A stretch of DNA of 13,665 nucleotides from Flavobacteriales bacterium UBA1820. GTDB taxonomy: Bacteria > Bacteroidota > Bacteroidia > Flavobacteriales > UBA1820. This document shows positions 6,781-13,665 of this stretch, one piece after another. The notes beneath the pieces are model-generated. The model saw nothing but the letters and a program-made list of their open reading frames with translations, did not search any database and was not told where the DNA came from. Each line of letters opens with the position of its first letter. Within the stretch, counting starts at the first letter, position 1. The stretch is taken from positions 1 to 13,665 of the forward strand of contig DCEW01000021.1 of the NCBI GenBank assembly GCA_002314265.1, written 5' to 3'. The position numbers and the translations under genes were made by a program.

Positions 6781-8652
6781 ATGAAACGCTTTTTTCTTAC
6801 CCTGGCGGCCTTGTTTTGTGCCGCATGGAGTTGGGCGGCTTCAGCGTCCGATACGCTGACCTTCGCCTACATCTCGGATACGCATGTCGGCTCGGGCAGC
6901 GGCGCGACCGACCTGGAAGCCTGCGTAGCCGACATGAACACCCTGCCCGAGATCCGTTTCGTCATCCATGCCGGCGACGTGACGGAATTCGGAGCGGACA
7001 GCGAACTGGAGCTGACCAAATCCATTATGGATCATTTGAAAATGCCGTACTACATCGTGCCCGGCAACCACGACGTCAAGTGGAGCGAGAGCGGCGGCAA
7101 CACTTTCAACCGGCTTTGGGGACGTTCGGTCTTCACCTTCGATGCCGACGGCATCCGCTTTATCGGGACCGATTCCGGCCCGAACATGCGCATGGGCATG
7201 GCGCAGGTGCCCCGCGAAAGCCTCGTGTGGATGGACTCGCTGGTGCGCGCCACTCCGAAGGACATGCCCATTGTGTACATCACCCACAATCCGGTGGAGA
7301 AGAGCCTCTCCAACTGGGACCACGTGTACGACATCCTCAAGCAAGGCAACCTCGTGCTGACCATGGGCGGGCATTGGCATACGAACAATTTCAAGACCTA
7401 CGACGGCATACCGGCGGTCATCGGCCGCTCGTCGCTTGCCAGCACGCCGAAGTTCGGCGGAGCCGGTTACAACCTCGTGCGGATCGACACCCGCACGGGC
7501 GATGTAGCCATCTACAACCGTCAGGCAGGCGGTCCCACGGCAGAAAAACCCTGGTGCACCTTCAACCTCTTCACTGCGGCCGACCGCAGCGTGCCCCAGT
7601 CCCGTCCGGATTATTCCATCAACCAGCAGTACCCCAATGTCGAGGTGGTGTGGCAATTCCAGGATAAGGCCGACATCGGCGCCGGTTTTGCCACCGACGG
7701 ACGCCGGATCTTTTACGCAACGGCTCCCGGTGTGATCAAGGCGGTGGAGGCGAAAAACGGAAAACCCGTGTGGAAATTCCCTACCGGCGGGCGCATCTAT
7801 TCTTTCCCGTACTATGCCGACGGACGGGTAGTCTGCGCTTCGACCGATGGCAATGTCTATTGCCTGGATGCCAAGAAAGGAAAGGAACTCTGGCGTTACC
7901 GTACCGAAAAGGGCATCGTAGCTTGCCCCCTGGTGCATCAGGATGTGGTGTACATCGGCAGCTCCTGTGGGAAGTTCTACGCCATCGATCTGCGGACCGG
8001 TCGCGAAAAGTGGACCTACGAAGGCATCAAAGGCTTTATCGAAGCCCGTCCCTGTGCCGACGACCGCAAGGTGTACATCGGCTCGTGGGGCAACGAGTTC
8101 TATGCCTTCGACCTGAAGACCGGCGCACTGGTCTGGAAGTGGCAAAACGGCGGCTCGCGGATGTATTCCGCGGCGGCCAACTTCCCGGTAGAGGCCTACG
8201 GCAAGATCTTTATCACGACCCCTGAACGAGCTACGCGTGCTCTCGATAAGGAGACAGGCCGCGAGATATGGTTTAGCAAAGCCCCCAACGGCCGGGAGAG
8301 CCAGGGACTTTCACTGGACGGCAAGACCCTCTACGTCAAGACGATGCTGACCAACGAACTGGTCGGGGTCGATACCCAGGCCGATACGTGCCTTATCCGC
8401 TGGCGCTGCCCCCTGCCCAACGACGCGGACATGGACCTCGCTCCGGCGGAAATACTGAGCAACGGCAATGCCATTTTCGTGCCTTCGAGTGTCGGTAAAG
8501 TCTATGCGGTAGCCGCCGACGGCAGCCGTGTCCTTTGGGCCCGCAAACTTTCCAATACGGTCATCAACCACATCCTGCCCCTGTCCGAGGATACCGTGGT
8601 AGTTTCCACGATGGACGGCATCGTGGCCTGCCTGAAATACACCGACCGTTAA
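6781..8652 (+). CDS. Exported metallophosphoesterase fused to a PQQ-like beta-propeller (copy 1)
   Basis: A 623-residue protein with a signal peptide (residues 1 to about 22, possible cleavage after ASA), so it acts in the periplasm or outside the cell. Residues 25-250 are a calcineurin-like metallophosphoesterase with the full two-metal site: DTH (Asp33, His35), GD (Asp66), GNHD (Asn96, His97), His169 and GHWH (His198, His200). Residues from about 288 to 620 carry roughly seven PQQ-like repeats, each of the form G-x-VYALDxKTGxxLW followed by a short hydrophobic strand, which should form a beta-propeller. The repeat name does not prove PQQ binding. A likely role is hydrolysis of an exported phosphate ester, with the propeller as binding or assembly module; the substrate is unknown. 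A close relative follows after 27 nt in the same transcript. Both copies share NHDxxWSESG and GPxMRMGxxQxPRE in the phosphoesterase part. Confidence 0.88.
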   Translation: MKRFFLTLAALFCAAWSWAASASDTLTFAYISDTHVGSGSGATDLEACVADMNTLPEIRFVIHAGDVTEFGADSELELTKSIMDHLKMPYYIVPGNHDVKWSESGGNTFNRLWGRSVFTFDADGIRFIGTDSGPNMRMGMAQVPRESLVWMDSLVRATPKDMPIVYITHNPVEKSLSNWDHVYDILKQGNLVLTMGGHWHTNNFKTYDGIPAVIGRSSLASTPKFGGAGYNLVRIDTRTGDVAIYNRQAGGPTAEKPWCTFNLFTAADRSVPQSRPDYSINQQYPNVEVVWQFQDKADIGAGFATDGRRIFYATAPGVIKAVEAKNGKPVWKFPTGGRIYSFPYYADGRVVCASTDGNVYCLDAKKGKELWRYRTEKGIVACPLVHQDVVYIGSSCGKFYAIDLRTGREKWTYEGIKGFIEARPCADDRKVYIGSWGNEFYAFDLKTGALVWKWQNGGSRMYSAAANFPVEAYGKIFITTPERATRALDKETGREIWFSKAPNGRESQGLSLDGKTLYVKTMLTNELVGVDTQADTCLIRWRCPLPNDADMDLAPAEILSNGNAIFVPSSVGKVYAVAADGSRVLWARKLSNTVINHILPLSEDTVVVSTMDGIVACLKYTDR

Positions 8653-8679
8653 AGCTAAAACGGTAAAAACGATCGCGCG

Positions 8680-10533
8680 ATGAAAAAATACCTCTTCGTC
8701 CTTTTCGCCGTTCTGACGGCCCTGTCGCTTTCGGCCCAGCAGAAAAAGATCTGTTTCGCCGTCCTGTCCGACACCCACCTGGGCTCGTATGCCTATGCAC
8801 TCGACGACCTGAACAAGGCCATCGACGACATCAATGCCCGTCCCGACATCCAGTTCGTCATCATTTCGGGCGACATCACCGAATTCGGCACCGACCAGGA
8901 GATCGAAGGCACGCGGCAGGTACTTTCCCGGCTCACCAAGAAGTACCTCTTCGTCCCCGGCAACCACGACACCAACTGGAGCGAGAGCGGTTGCACGACT
9001 TTCAACAAAGTGATGGGCGGTAGCCAGTTCCGCTACCTGTACGACGGCGTCCTGTTCCTGGGCATCGGCTCGGGCCCCTACATGCGGATGGGCCCCTGCC
9101 AGGCGCCTCGCGAGGACATCGAATGGCTTCGGGAAAACCTTCAGGCGACCGATCCCGACACGCCGGTGGTCTTCGTGATCCACAGCCCGCTCACCGAAGG
9201 CTCGATCGCCAATTTCGACCAGATCATCGACCTGCTCAAGACGCGCAACATCCAATACGTGATCAGCGGACATTACCATGTGAATCAGCAGGTCGATTAT
9301 GAGGGTATCCCGGGACTGATCGTCCGCTCCAACCTCCGCCGTTCGGACCCTTGCGGCGGCTATACCGTCATTACGATGGAGCAAGGAAACGTCCGCGCCG
9401 CCGAGCGCCGTCCCTGCGAGGATACCCTCCGGGCACCTTGGGCTACCTTTGCCTTGAAAAAGTACGACCCCACTCAGGATACCATTCGCCCTGCCCGGCA
9501 GGATTATACGGAAGAAAACGCCCTTCACTCCCGGGCGGAGGTCGTTTGGGAATATCAGGACCAGGCCGACATCGCCTCCGGAACGGCCTATCGCAAAGGG
9601 ACGATCTATTTCACCAATACCCTGGGCCAGGTCAAGGCCCTGCGCGCCAAGGACGGGAAGGTGCGCTGGACGTTCCGCACCGGGGAAAAGATCTTTTCCG
9701 AACCGGTACTGTATGGTGACCGTCTGTATGTGAGCTCGGCCGACGGCAGCGTGTACTGCCTGAATGCCAGAAACGGGCGGAAGATCTGGCAGTATGCCAC
9801 CGATTATCCCATCCTGTCCACCCCGCTCGTTACCGACGACGGCTATCTGTACGTAGGAGGTGCAAAAGGAAAATTCTATGCGCTGGATGCCCGTACGGGT
9901 GCCGAACGCTGGGTGTACGACGGGATCGTCGGTTATACCGAGGCGCGCCCGGTCGTTTGGGGCGACAAGGTGTTCATCGGTTCGTGGGGAGCGGAATTTT
10001 ATGCATTTGACCGTTTCCGGGGAACCCTCGCCTGGAAATTTGCTCCGGGCAAGATCCGCTATTTCTCCCCGGGAGCCTGCTGGCCGGTGGTGTACGACGG
10101 GAAAGTGTTTTTCCATTCCTCGGACAATTTCCTCTACTGCTTCGATGCGGATACCGGAAAGATGCTTTGGAGCACGAAGGAGGCGGGCGGACGCGAGTCG
10201 ATCGGCATCAGCGGCGACGGACGTACCCTTTACGTCAAATCGACCAAGGACAAGGTCGTGGCGGTAGATACCCAGGCGGATGTCTATGTGCCGGTGTGGG
10301 TCTCGGATTGCGGCTTCGGGGCGGAATACGGTCCTACGCGCATTACTTCGACGGACCGATGCCTCTTTGTGTCCACCGCTACCGGCAAGGTCTATTGCCT
10401 GGACAAGGCGACAGGGGAGGTGCTGTGGTACCACCGTTTCTCTTCGTCGCTCATCACTTCCGCCCTGCCGGTGGGCGACCACGATCTGGTCGTTACCACG
10501 ATGGGAGGCAAGGTCTTTTACCTGAAATACTGA
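8680..10533 (+). CDS. Exported metallophosphoesterase fused to a PQQ-like beta-propeller (copy 2)
   Basis: A 617-residue paralogue of the preceding gene with the same layout. It has a signal peptide of about 19 residues, then a calcineurin-like phosphoesterase (about 23-240) with Asp31, His33, Asp65, Asn95, His96, His168, His198 and His200 all in place. PQQ-like repeats run from about 287 to the C-terminus (examples: GSVYCLNARNGRKIW at 356-370, GKFYALDARTGAERW at 397-411, GKVYCLDKATGEVLW at 569-583). The best-matched propeller segment in the two copies is IGSWGxEFYAFD, and the metal motifs are equally conserved, while the signal peptide and the linker (about 240-285) are freely diverged. Both copies therefore look functional rather than one decaying. 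The gene ends just before a long bidirectional terminator. The open frame on the opposite strand covering this gene is a coding shadow. Confidence 0.88.
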   Translation: MKKYLFVLFAVLTALSLSAQQKKICFAVLSDTHLGSYAYALDDLNKAIDDINARPDIQFVIISGDITEFGTDQEIEGTRQVLSRLTKKYLFVPGNHDTNWSESGCTTFNKVMGGSQFRYLYDGVLFLGIGSGPYMRMGPCQAPREDIEWLRENLQATDPDTPVVFVIHSPLTEGSIANFDQIIDLLKTRNIQYVISGHYHVNQQVDYEGIPGLIVRSNLRRSDPCGGYTVITMEQGNVRAAERRPCEDTLRAPWATFALKKYDPTQDTIRPARQDYTEENALHSRAEVVWEYQDQADIASGTAYRKGTIYFTNTLGQVKALRAKDGKVRWTFRTGEKIFSEPVLYGDRLYVSSADGSVYCLNARNGRKIWQYATDYPILSTPLVTDDGYLYVGGAKGKFYALDARTGAERWVYDGIVGYTEARPVVWGDKVFIGSWGAEFYAFDRFRGTLAWKFAPGKIRYFSPGACWPVVYDGKVFFHSSDNFLYCFDADTGKMLWSTKEAGGRESIGISGDGRTLYVKSTKDKVVAVDTQADVYVPVWVSDCGFGAEYGPTRITSTDRCLFVSTATGKVYCLDKATGEVLWYHRFSSSLITSALPVGDHDLVVTTMGGKVFYLKY

Positions 10534-10551
10534 TTTGTCTTTCCTCCCCAA

Positions 10552-10602
10552 GCGGGCAAGCAAAAGGCCGGTGGCTATGCCACCGGCCTTTTGCTTGTCC
10601 GC
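10552..10602. terminator. Bidirectional terminator between converging genes
   Basis: A 24-bp inverted repeat (10552-10575 with 10579-10602, loop TAT) with a single G-T mismatch. The core, AAAA-ggccggtggc-tat-gccaccggcc-TTTT, can terminate the phosphoesterase pair on the plus strand and the Lrp gene on the minus strand. Like the hairpin after the tRNA, its arms extend beyond the A/T tracts. The left arm recurs at the window end (13647-13665). Confidence 0.88.
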
Positions 10603-10616
10603 CGTGTAAGATGGGA

Positions 10617-11117
10617 TTATTTAAAGATATGGTGCATCAGACGCTTGCGGTCGGAAATGCACTCCTCGAGCGAAATCATCGTTTCGGTACGGGTTACCCC
10701 CTCGATGTCGTCCATCATGAAGATGATCTCTTTGGCGTGATGCGTATCGCGCGCCTTGATCTCGCAGAAGATATTGTACTGCCCGGTCGTTTGGTGCGCC
10801 ACCACCACGTAGGGGATCTTGCGCAGCTCGTCGATCACATGCTGGGTCAGTTTGGTCTTGGACAGGTAGATACCCACGTAGGCTGTAAAGGAAAATCCCA
10901 TCTTGGAGTAGTCGATGTTCAAGGTCGAACCCGTGATGATCCCCGCCTCTTCCATCTTGCGTACGCGCACATGTACCGTACCGGCGGAAATGATGAGTTT
11001 CTTGGCGATCTCGGTATAGGGCATCCGGGTATTTTCTATCAGCAGTTCCAGGATCTGGTTGTCTATCTCGTCCAGTTGGTATCCGGAAACGGTTTTGAGG
11101 TGGGTTTTATTTTCCAT
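10617..11117 (-). CDS. Lrp/AsnC family transcription regulator
   Basis: A 166-residue DNA-binding regulator of the feast/famine (Lrp/AsnC) family, which commonly senses amino acids as octamers. Residues 14-60 form the N-terminal helix-turn-helix (YQLDEIDNQILELLIENTR, then TEIAKKL and the recognition helix around AGTVHVRVRKMEE). Residues 75-150 form the RAM ligand domain with the typical TGQYNIFCEI and a C-terminal TRTETMISLEE. The reading frame is open up to 11195, but the ATG at 11117 is chosen: the upstream part lies over or before the promoter at 11153-11183, and the start yields the normal family length. It converges with the phosphoesterase pair and shares their terminator. The target genes and ligand cannot be told from the context. 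Confidence 0.93.
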   Translation of the reverse strand: MENKTHLKTVSGYQLDEIDNQILELLIENTRMPYTEIAKKLIISAGTVHVRVRKMEEAGIITGSTLNIDYSKMGFSFTAYVGIYLSKTKLTQHVIDELRKIPYVVVAHQTTGQYNIFCEIKARDTHHAKEIIFMMDDIEGVTRTETMISLEECISDRKRLMHHIFK

Positions 11118-11152
11118 AGCCGTCGATGTTTTTGTTTTTAGCATATTTTTAC

Positions 11153-11183
11153 CAAAAATAGGAACTGTTTCGAATAATGCAAA
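11153..11183 (-). promoter_or_regulatory. Promoter of the Lrp/AsnC gene
   Basis: On the minus strand TTTG (11183-11180), a 19-nt spacer and TATTTTTG (11160-11153) match the Bacteroidetes promoter exactly. The start should lie near 11147, which excludes the two upstream in-frame start codons as normal starts. The rest of the 11184-11369 gap is A/T-rich and shows no gene that I can support. Confidence 0.8.
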
Positions 11184-11369
11184 ATATTTCGACAAAAAAA
11201 TTCAAATATGCAATGTCCGCCCGTTCCTGCGTCAGAAACCGGCTTTTGTTGTTTGTTGATATAGGAAGAACATATTGATTGTTTATATAGTGCCTCTGAA
11301 AGATTTGGGATATTTGCTGTTGCCGGAAAAGTATCACTACTCCCCATGCGCAGGTGTTGAAAATATGAC

Positions 11370-11377
11370 TACATTTG
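11370..11377 (+). promoter_or_regulatory. -7 box for the unrecognised exported protein
   Basis: TACATTTG is an exact TAnnTTTG match 31 bp before the ATG at 11409. A TTTG -33 element at the usual distance is not visible. Confidence 0.55.
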
Positions 11378-11408
11378 TCAGCATAGGAAAAAACCACTGA
11401 ACCGAATC

Positions 11409-12176
11409 ATGAAATACACTCTTACCCTCCTGTTGCTCTCGGCCGGATTGTGCCTTTCGGCCTCGAACGGAAAAATCCCCCGCAAGATTGTCCGTGACAG
11501 CCTCCCGGTACTCACCGAACGCTGTGAAAAAGTCCTCAAAGCCGCTTACATGGCTCAGACCTACTTGGGCGAGGATCAGAATCTCCCCGGATGGGAAGGT
11601 TACCCGGTCAAACTCTACGAATACAAGACCGGCTACGACAGTACCGCCTGCGCCCGCAAGACCGGCAAGGTGTATCTGCTGAACCCCACGCCCGAGCAAC
11701 TGGCCCGGTGGATCATGACCGCCGTATGGGAAGTCAAGGGCAACCTCGATTTTGCCTCTACCGAAAAGCTCCGCAAACAAGTCCTCTACCAGTCCGGGGC
11801 GCAATTCCCGGTATCCGGCGTGGTTTACGAAGCCATGTACAAACCGGGCGACTACTATCCCTACCTGTTCAAGGACGGAGTAACCGTCTGGCTGGCCGAC
11901 AGCACGTATTTCTCCAAAGACCACAACCCGAATGCCGAGCAGCTGGATTTTTACCTGCACATGAAGACCACCGACCTCAAGCCCCGGGTAGGCAGCTACG
12001 CCCGTATCTGCAGCACCACCCCCGAACAGTACACCGCAGCCGGGGGAAAAGAACCGGTAGGCACCAACAAACAAGCCGCCCAGCATTGGCTCTATGTCGT
12101 GCGGAAACTCTACCAGCAGGCATGGAACAGCGACCGGAACGAATTGATGGTCATCTGGGCCAAAGCCAATCTGTAA
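11409..12176 (+). CDS. Exported protein of unknown function
   Basis: A 255-residue protein that I do not recognise. Residues 1-18 look like a signal peptide (MKYTLTLLLLSAGLCLSA), with no convincing lipobox, so the mature protein is probably soluble in the periplasm or secreted. The mature part has no further membrane segment and no repeats. It is rich in Tyr, Trp and Lys, with a helical-looking N-terminal section (33-55), GWEGYPVKLYEY at 61-72, a central hydrophilic section (110-130), the Tyr-rich GDYYPYLFKDGVTVWLADSTYF at about 147-168 and a C-terminal helix (222-253). Four cysteines occur at residues 15, 39, 81 and 201. No enzyme motif is evident. The coding call rests on promoter, start, length and codon use. 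The TrkA-type gene follows after 114 bp and may or may not share the transcript. Confidence 0.8.
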   Translation: MKYTLTLLLLSAGLCLSASNGKIPRKIVRDSLPVLTERCEKVLKAAYMAQTYLGEDQNLPGWEGYPVKLYEYKTGYDSTACARKTGKVYLLNPTPEQLARWIMTAVWEVKGNLDFASTEKLRKQVLYQSGAQFPVSGVVYEAMYKPGDYYPYLFKDGVTVWLADSTYFSKDHNPNAEQLDFYLHMKTTDLKPRVGSYARICSTTPEQYTAAGGKEPVGTNKQAAQHWLYVVRKLYQQAWNSDRNELMVIWAKANL

Positions 12177-12231
12177 AGCCCTGTCCAACTTCCTGTCGGC
12201 CGAGGACTGTTCCCGACGGGCAGGTGAGAGG

Positions 12232-12288
12232 CGCGAAAAGTTGAAAACAACCGCCTGCCGCGCGCAGGCCTGAAAAAAACGCGAAAAG
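12232..12288. repeat. Hairpin and short direct repeats before the TrkA-type gene
   Basis: A perfect 6-bp GC-rich hairpin (gcctgc-N5-gcaggc, 12253-12269) lies between two copies of cgcgaaaag (12232-12240 and 12280-12288), the second directly in front of the start codon. No TAnnTTTG is seen in 12177-12290, so the gene may be read through from upstream. The hairpin is followed by A and not T on the plus strand, so it is not an obvious terminator. Confidence 0.35.
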
Positions 12289-12290
12289 AT

Positions 12291-13007
12291 ATGTCAGAGG
12301 GAAGATTTGCCGTCATCGGAATGGGACGCTTCGGTTCGGCCATCGCGCAGCGTTTGGCCGAGAAAGGAGCGGAAGTCATCGCCATCGACTCCGACCAGGA
12401 ACAGGTGGAGCAGATCCGCGACCGGGTAACCTACGCCGTAGCCTTGGATTCTACCGACAAGGACGCCCTGCTCTCCCAAGGCATCCGCGACATGGACGCC
12501 GTGGTGGTTACCATCGGGGAAAACTTCCAGGCTGTGCTTCTGACCACCTTTGTCCTGCAGGAGATCGGCGTGCGGCGCATCATCGTGCGCGCCAACGGGG
12601 AGACCCAGATCAAGATTCTGGAGAAAATGGGGGTCAAGGAGATCCTCTCGCCCGAGCAGGAAGTGAGCAACGCCGTAGCCGAAAACCTGGTCAATCCGCA
12701 CGTGCTCATGTCCGTGCGCCTGCCGGACGATTACGGCATCATCGAAGTGAAAGCCCCCATCGGGATCGCCGGGCGCACCCTGGCCGAGATCGGTCTGCGG
12801 GAAAAATACAAACTCAACCTGGTAACCCTTCTCCGCTGGGATGGTACGGAGGATGCCGCCGCCGAAATGCTCTCGGACAACTCCTCGCATTCCAACCACC
12901 ACATCCTCGGCGTGCCTACCGGCGAAACCCGCATCGAAGCCTCGGACATCCTGCTGCTCTTCGGCACCTCGAAAAGCATCCAGCGCTTTATCGAGATCAA
13001 CTCTTGA
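12291..13007 (+). CDS. TrkA/KtrA family potassium uptake regulatory protein (RCK protein)
   Basis: A 238-residue cytoplasmic regulator of Trk/Ktr potassium channels. Residues 3-125 form the TrkA-N (RCK-N) Rossmann fold with the nucleotide motif VIGMGRFGSA (8-17) and the acidic Asp33 at the end of the second strand (AIDSD), which suits NAD(H) or ATP/ADP binding. Residues 140-238 form the TrkA-C domain. With only one N/C unit it resembles KtrA/KtrC more than the double-unit E. coli TrkA. Residues about 184-206 (DGTEDAAAE..HSNHH) look like an insertion within the C-terminal domain, with three histidines. The membrane partner (TrkH/KtrB), often adjacent, is not in this window. A terminator follows at 13063-13099. 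Confidence 0.93.
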   Translation: MSEGRFAVIGMGRFGSAIAQRLAEKGAEVIAIDSDQEQVEQIRDRVTYAVALDSTDKDALLSQGIRDMDAVVVTIGENFQAVLLTTFVLQEIGVRRIIVRANGETQIKILEKMGVKEILSPEQEVSNAVAENLVNPHVLMSVRLPDDYGIIEVKAPIGIAGRTLAEIGLREKYKLNLVTLLRWDGTEDAAAEMLSDNSSHSNHHILGVPTGETRIEASDILLLFGTSKSIQRFIEINS

Positions 13008-13062
13008 TGCACCAGTGGGCAGGCTGGAAACGACGACCGCCCACACAAAGAACACGAAACAA

Positions 13063-13099
13063 GAGGGGGAAGGACAGCGATATTCTTCCCCTTTCTTTT
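13063..13099 (+). terminator. Terminator after the TrkA-type gene
   Basis: gagggggaag (13063-13072) pairs with cttccccttt (13085-13094) using two or three G-T pairs, around a 12-nt loop, followed by cTTTTg. It is a moderate intrinsic terminator 56 bp after the stop codon. Confidence 0.5.
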
Positions 13100-13129
13100 G
13101 TCTTTATTCCGGAAAAATCCCCGTAAAAA

Positions 13130-13621
13130 ATGATCCGCCCAATCCGTATCGAGGACGCCGCTGCCGTGGCCGCCATCTACAACCATTACATCGAACACTC
13201 TACGGCCACCTTCGATACCGAGCCGCTGTCCGACCGCCAGATGCTTTCGCGTCTGGAAGCGATCGTCGGGCGCCGTCCCGGGTACGTGTCCCTCTCGGAG
13301 GCAGGCGAGTTTCAAGGCTACGCCTATGCCCATCCCTGGAAAGAGAAAGCCGCCTATCGCTATACCCTCGAAACGACGATCTACCTCGCACCCCGGTTCG
13401 TAGGGCAAGGCATCGGCCGAGCCTTGTTGTCGCACCTGGTCGAGGGGTGCCGCCGGGAAGGCTACCGCTCGCTCATCGCTTGTATTACCCAAGGCAATGT
13501 GGCCAGCGAAGTGCTTCACCGCAAGATGGGTTTCCGCCCAGTCTCCCGGTTTGTCCAGGTGGGGACCAAGTTCGGTCGTTGGATCGATGTGGCGGATTAC
13601 CAGTTGCTGCTGGTTGAGTAG
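13130..13621 (+). CDS. GNAT acetyltransferase, phosphinothricin acetyltransferase-like
   Basis: A 163-residue N-acetyltransferase that should transfer an acetyl group from acetyl-CoA to an amine. It begins with the family-typical IRPIRIEDAAAVAAIYNHYIEHSTATFDTEP, has the acetyl-CoA loop VGQGIGRALL at 91-100 preceded by the strand ETTIYLAP, and ends in the GNVASEVLHRKMGFRPVSRFVQVGTKFGRWIDVADYQLLL segment. The whole pattern is that of the Pat/Bar and YncA (MnaT) group, whose chromosomal members often acetylate methionine sulfone, methionine sulfoximine or related compounds. The length is normal (about 160-175). No canonical promoter is seen in the short space after the upstream terminator, so expression may rely on read-through. 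The true substrate is not fixed by the sequence. Confidence 0.93.
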   Translation: MIRPIRIEDAAAVAAIYNHYIEHSTATFDTEPLSDRQMLSRLEAIVGRRPGYVSLSEAGEFQGYAYAHPWKEKAAYRYTLETTIYLAPRFVGQGIGRALLSHLVEGCRREGYRSLIACITQGNVASEVLHRKMGFRPVSRFVQVGTKFGRWIDVADYQLLLVE

Positions 13622-13646
13622 TTTTTCGGGGCGGCTGTTTCAGGGT

Positions 13647-13665
13647 GCGGGCAAGCAAAAGGCCG
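13647..13665 (+). terminator. Partial second copy of the long terminator, cut by the window end
   Basis: The 19 nt gcgggcaagcaaaaggccg are identical to the left arm of the terminator at 10552-10570. The hairpin's right half would lie beyond the window, 25 bp after the acetyltransferase stop codon, exactly where its terminator is expected. Confidence 0.6.

Noticed and set aside
6841..8145. A 434-codon minus-strand open frame opposite the first phosphoesterase-propeller gene.
   Set aside because: Antisense shadow of a gene with intact metal sites and a signal peptide.
8650..8700. Single gene split by a frameshift (the two phosphoesterase-propeller frames as one).
   Set aside because: Each frame has its own start, signal peptide, full phosphoesterase and full propeller; they are tandem paralogues, not fragments.
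8311..10563. A 750-codon open frame on the minus strand opposite the second phosphoesterase-propeller gene.
   Set aside because: Its protein has low-complexity His/Arg/Asp/Val-rich composition without any family motif, and the plus strand carries an unmistakable enzyme and repeat pattern. It is a coding shadow from GC-rich codon use.
11118..11195. N-terminal extension of the Lrp/AsnC protein from the upstream in-frame ATG.
   Set aside because: The extension overlaps and passes upstream of the -33/-7 promoter and has no counterpart in the family; the ATG at 11117 gives the usual length.

Overview
The window looks like chromosomal DNA of a Bacteroidota bacterium, most likely order Bacteroidales and possibly near Rikenellaceae/Alistipes (family-level placement is a guess). 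The reasons are GroEL/GroES of Bacteroidales type, several intergenic matches to the Bacteroidetes primary promoter (TTTG, about 19-20 nt, then TAnnTTTG), A-rich leaders in place of Shine-Dalgarno sites, an NrtR-type NUDIX regulator and a LytTR regulator. Nothing suggests phage, plasmid, transposon or CRISPR; this is housekeeping chromosome with some less usual genes.

Layout from left to right. At 1-1284 a ROK-family sugar kinase with its own promoter is followed by a tRNA-Leu(UAG) and a striking double terminator. At 1399-1746 (minus) is a small zinc-ribbon plus TM2 membrane protein. At 1914-4063 (minus) is the groES-groEL operon, with a terminator after groEL and an unusual upstream region: a sigma-54-like -24/-12 element, several TGNCA half sites, and neither CIRCE nor TAnnTTTG. 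At 4160-6611 (minus) a tight operon runs NUDIX transcription regulator > YihY/BrkB membrane protein > LytTR response regulator; the last two overlap by ATGA, and the regulator has Glu where the phospho-acceptor Asp should be.

At 6738-10602 (plus) lie two tandem paralogues, each an exported calcineurin-like phosphoesterase fused to a PQQ-like beta-propeller, ending in a long bidirectional terminator shared with a convergent Lrp/AsnC regulator (10617-11117, minus). At 11370-13621 (plus) come an unrecognised exported protein, a TrkA/KtrA-type potassium channel regulator and a GNAT acetyltransferase of the phosphinothricin acetyltransferase type. The window ends inside a second copy of the terminator arm seen at 10552.

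The genes form independent transcription units more than one pathway. The units that do look cooperative are groES-groEL (chaperonin), the NUDIX/YihY/LytTR operon (sensor-regulator, envelope protein, DNA-binding regulator) and the phosphoesterase-propeller pair (two divergent copies of one periplasmic or extracellular enzyme). No complete new defence or mobile system is visible. The best leads are the duplicated phosphoesterase-propeller fusion, the groESL control region, the Asp-to-Glu regulator and the tRNA-end/terminator structure.
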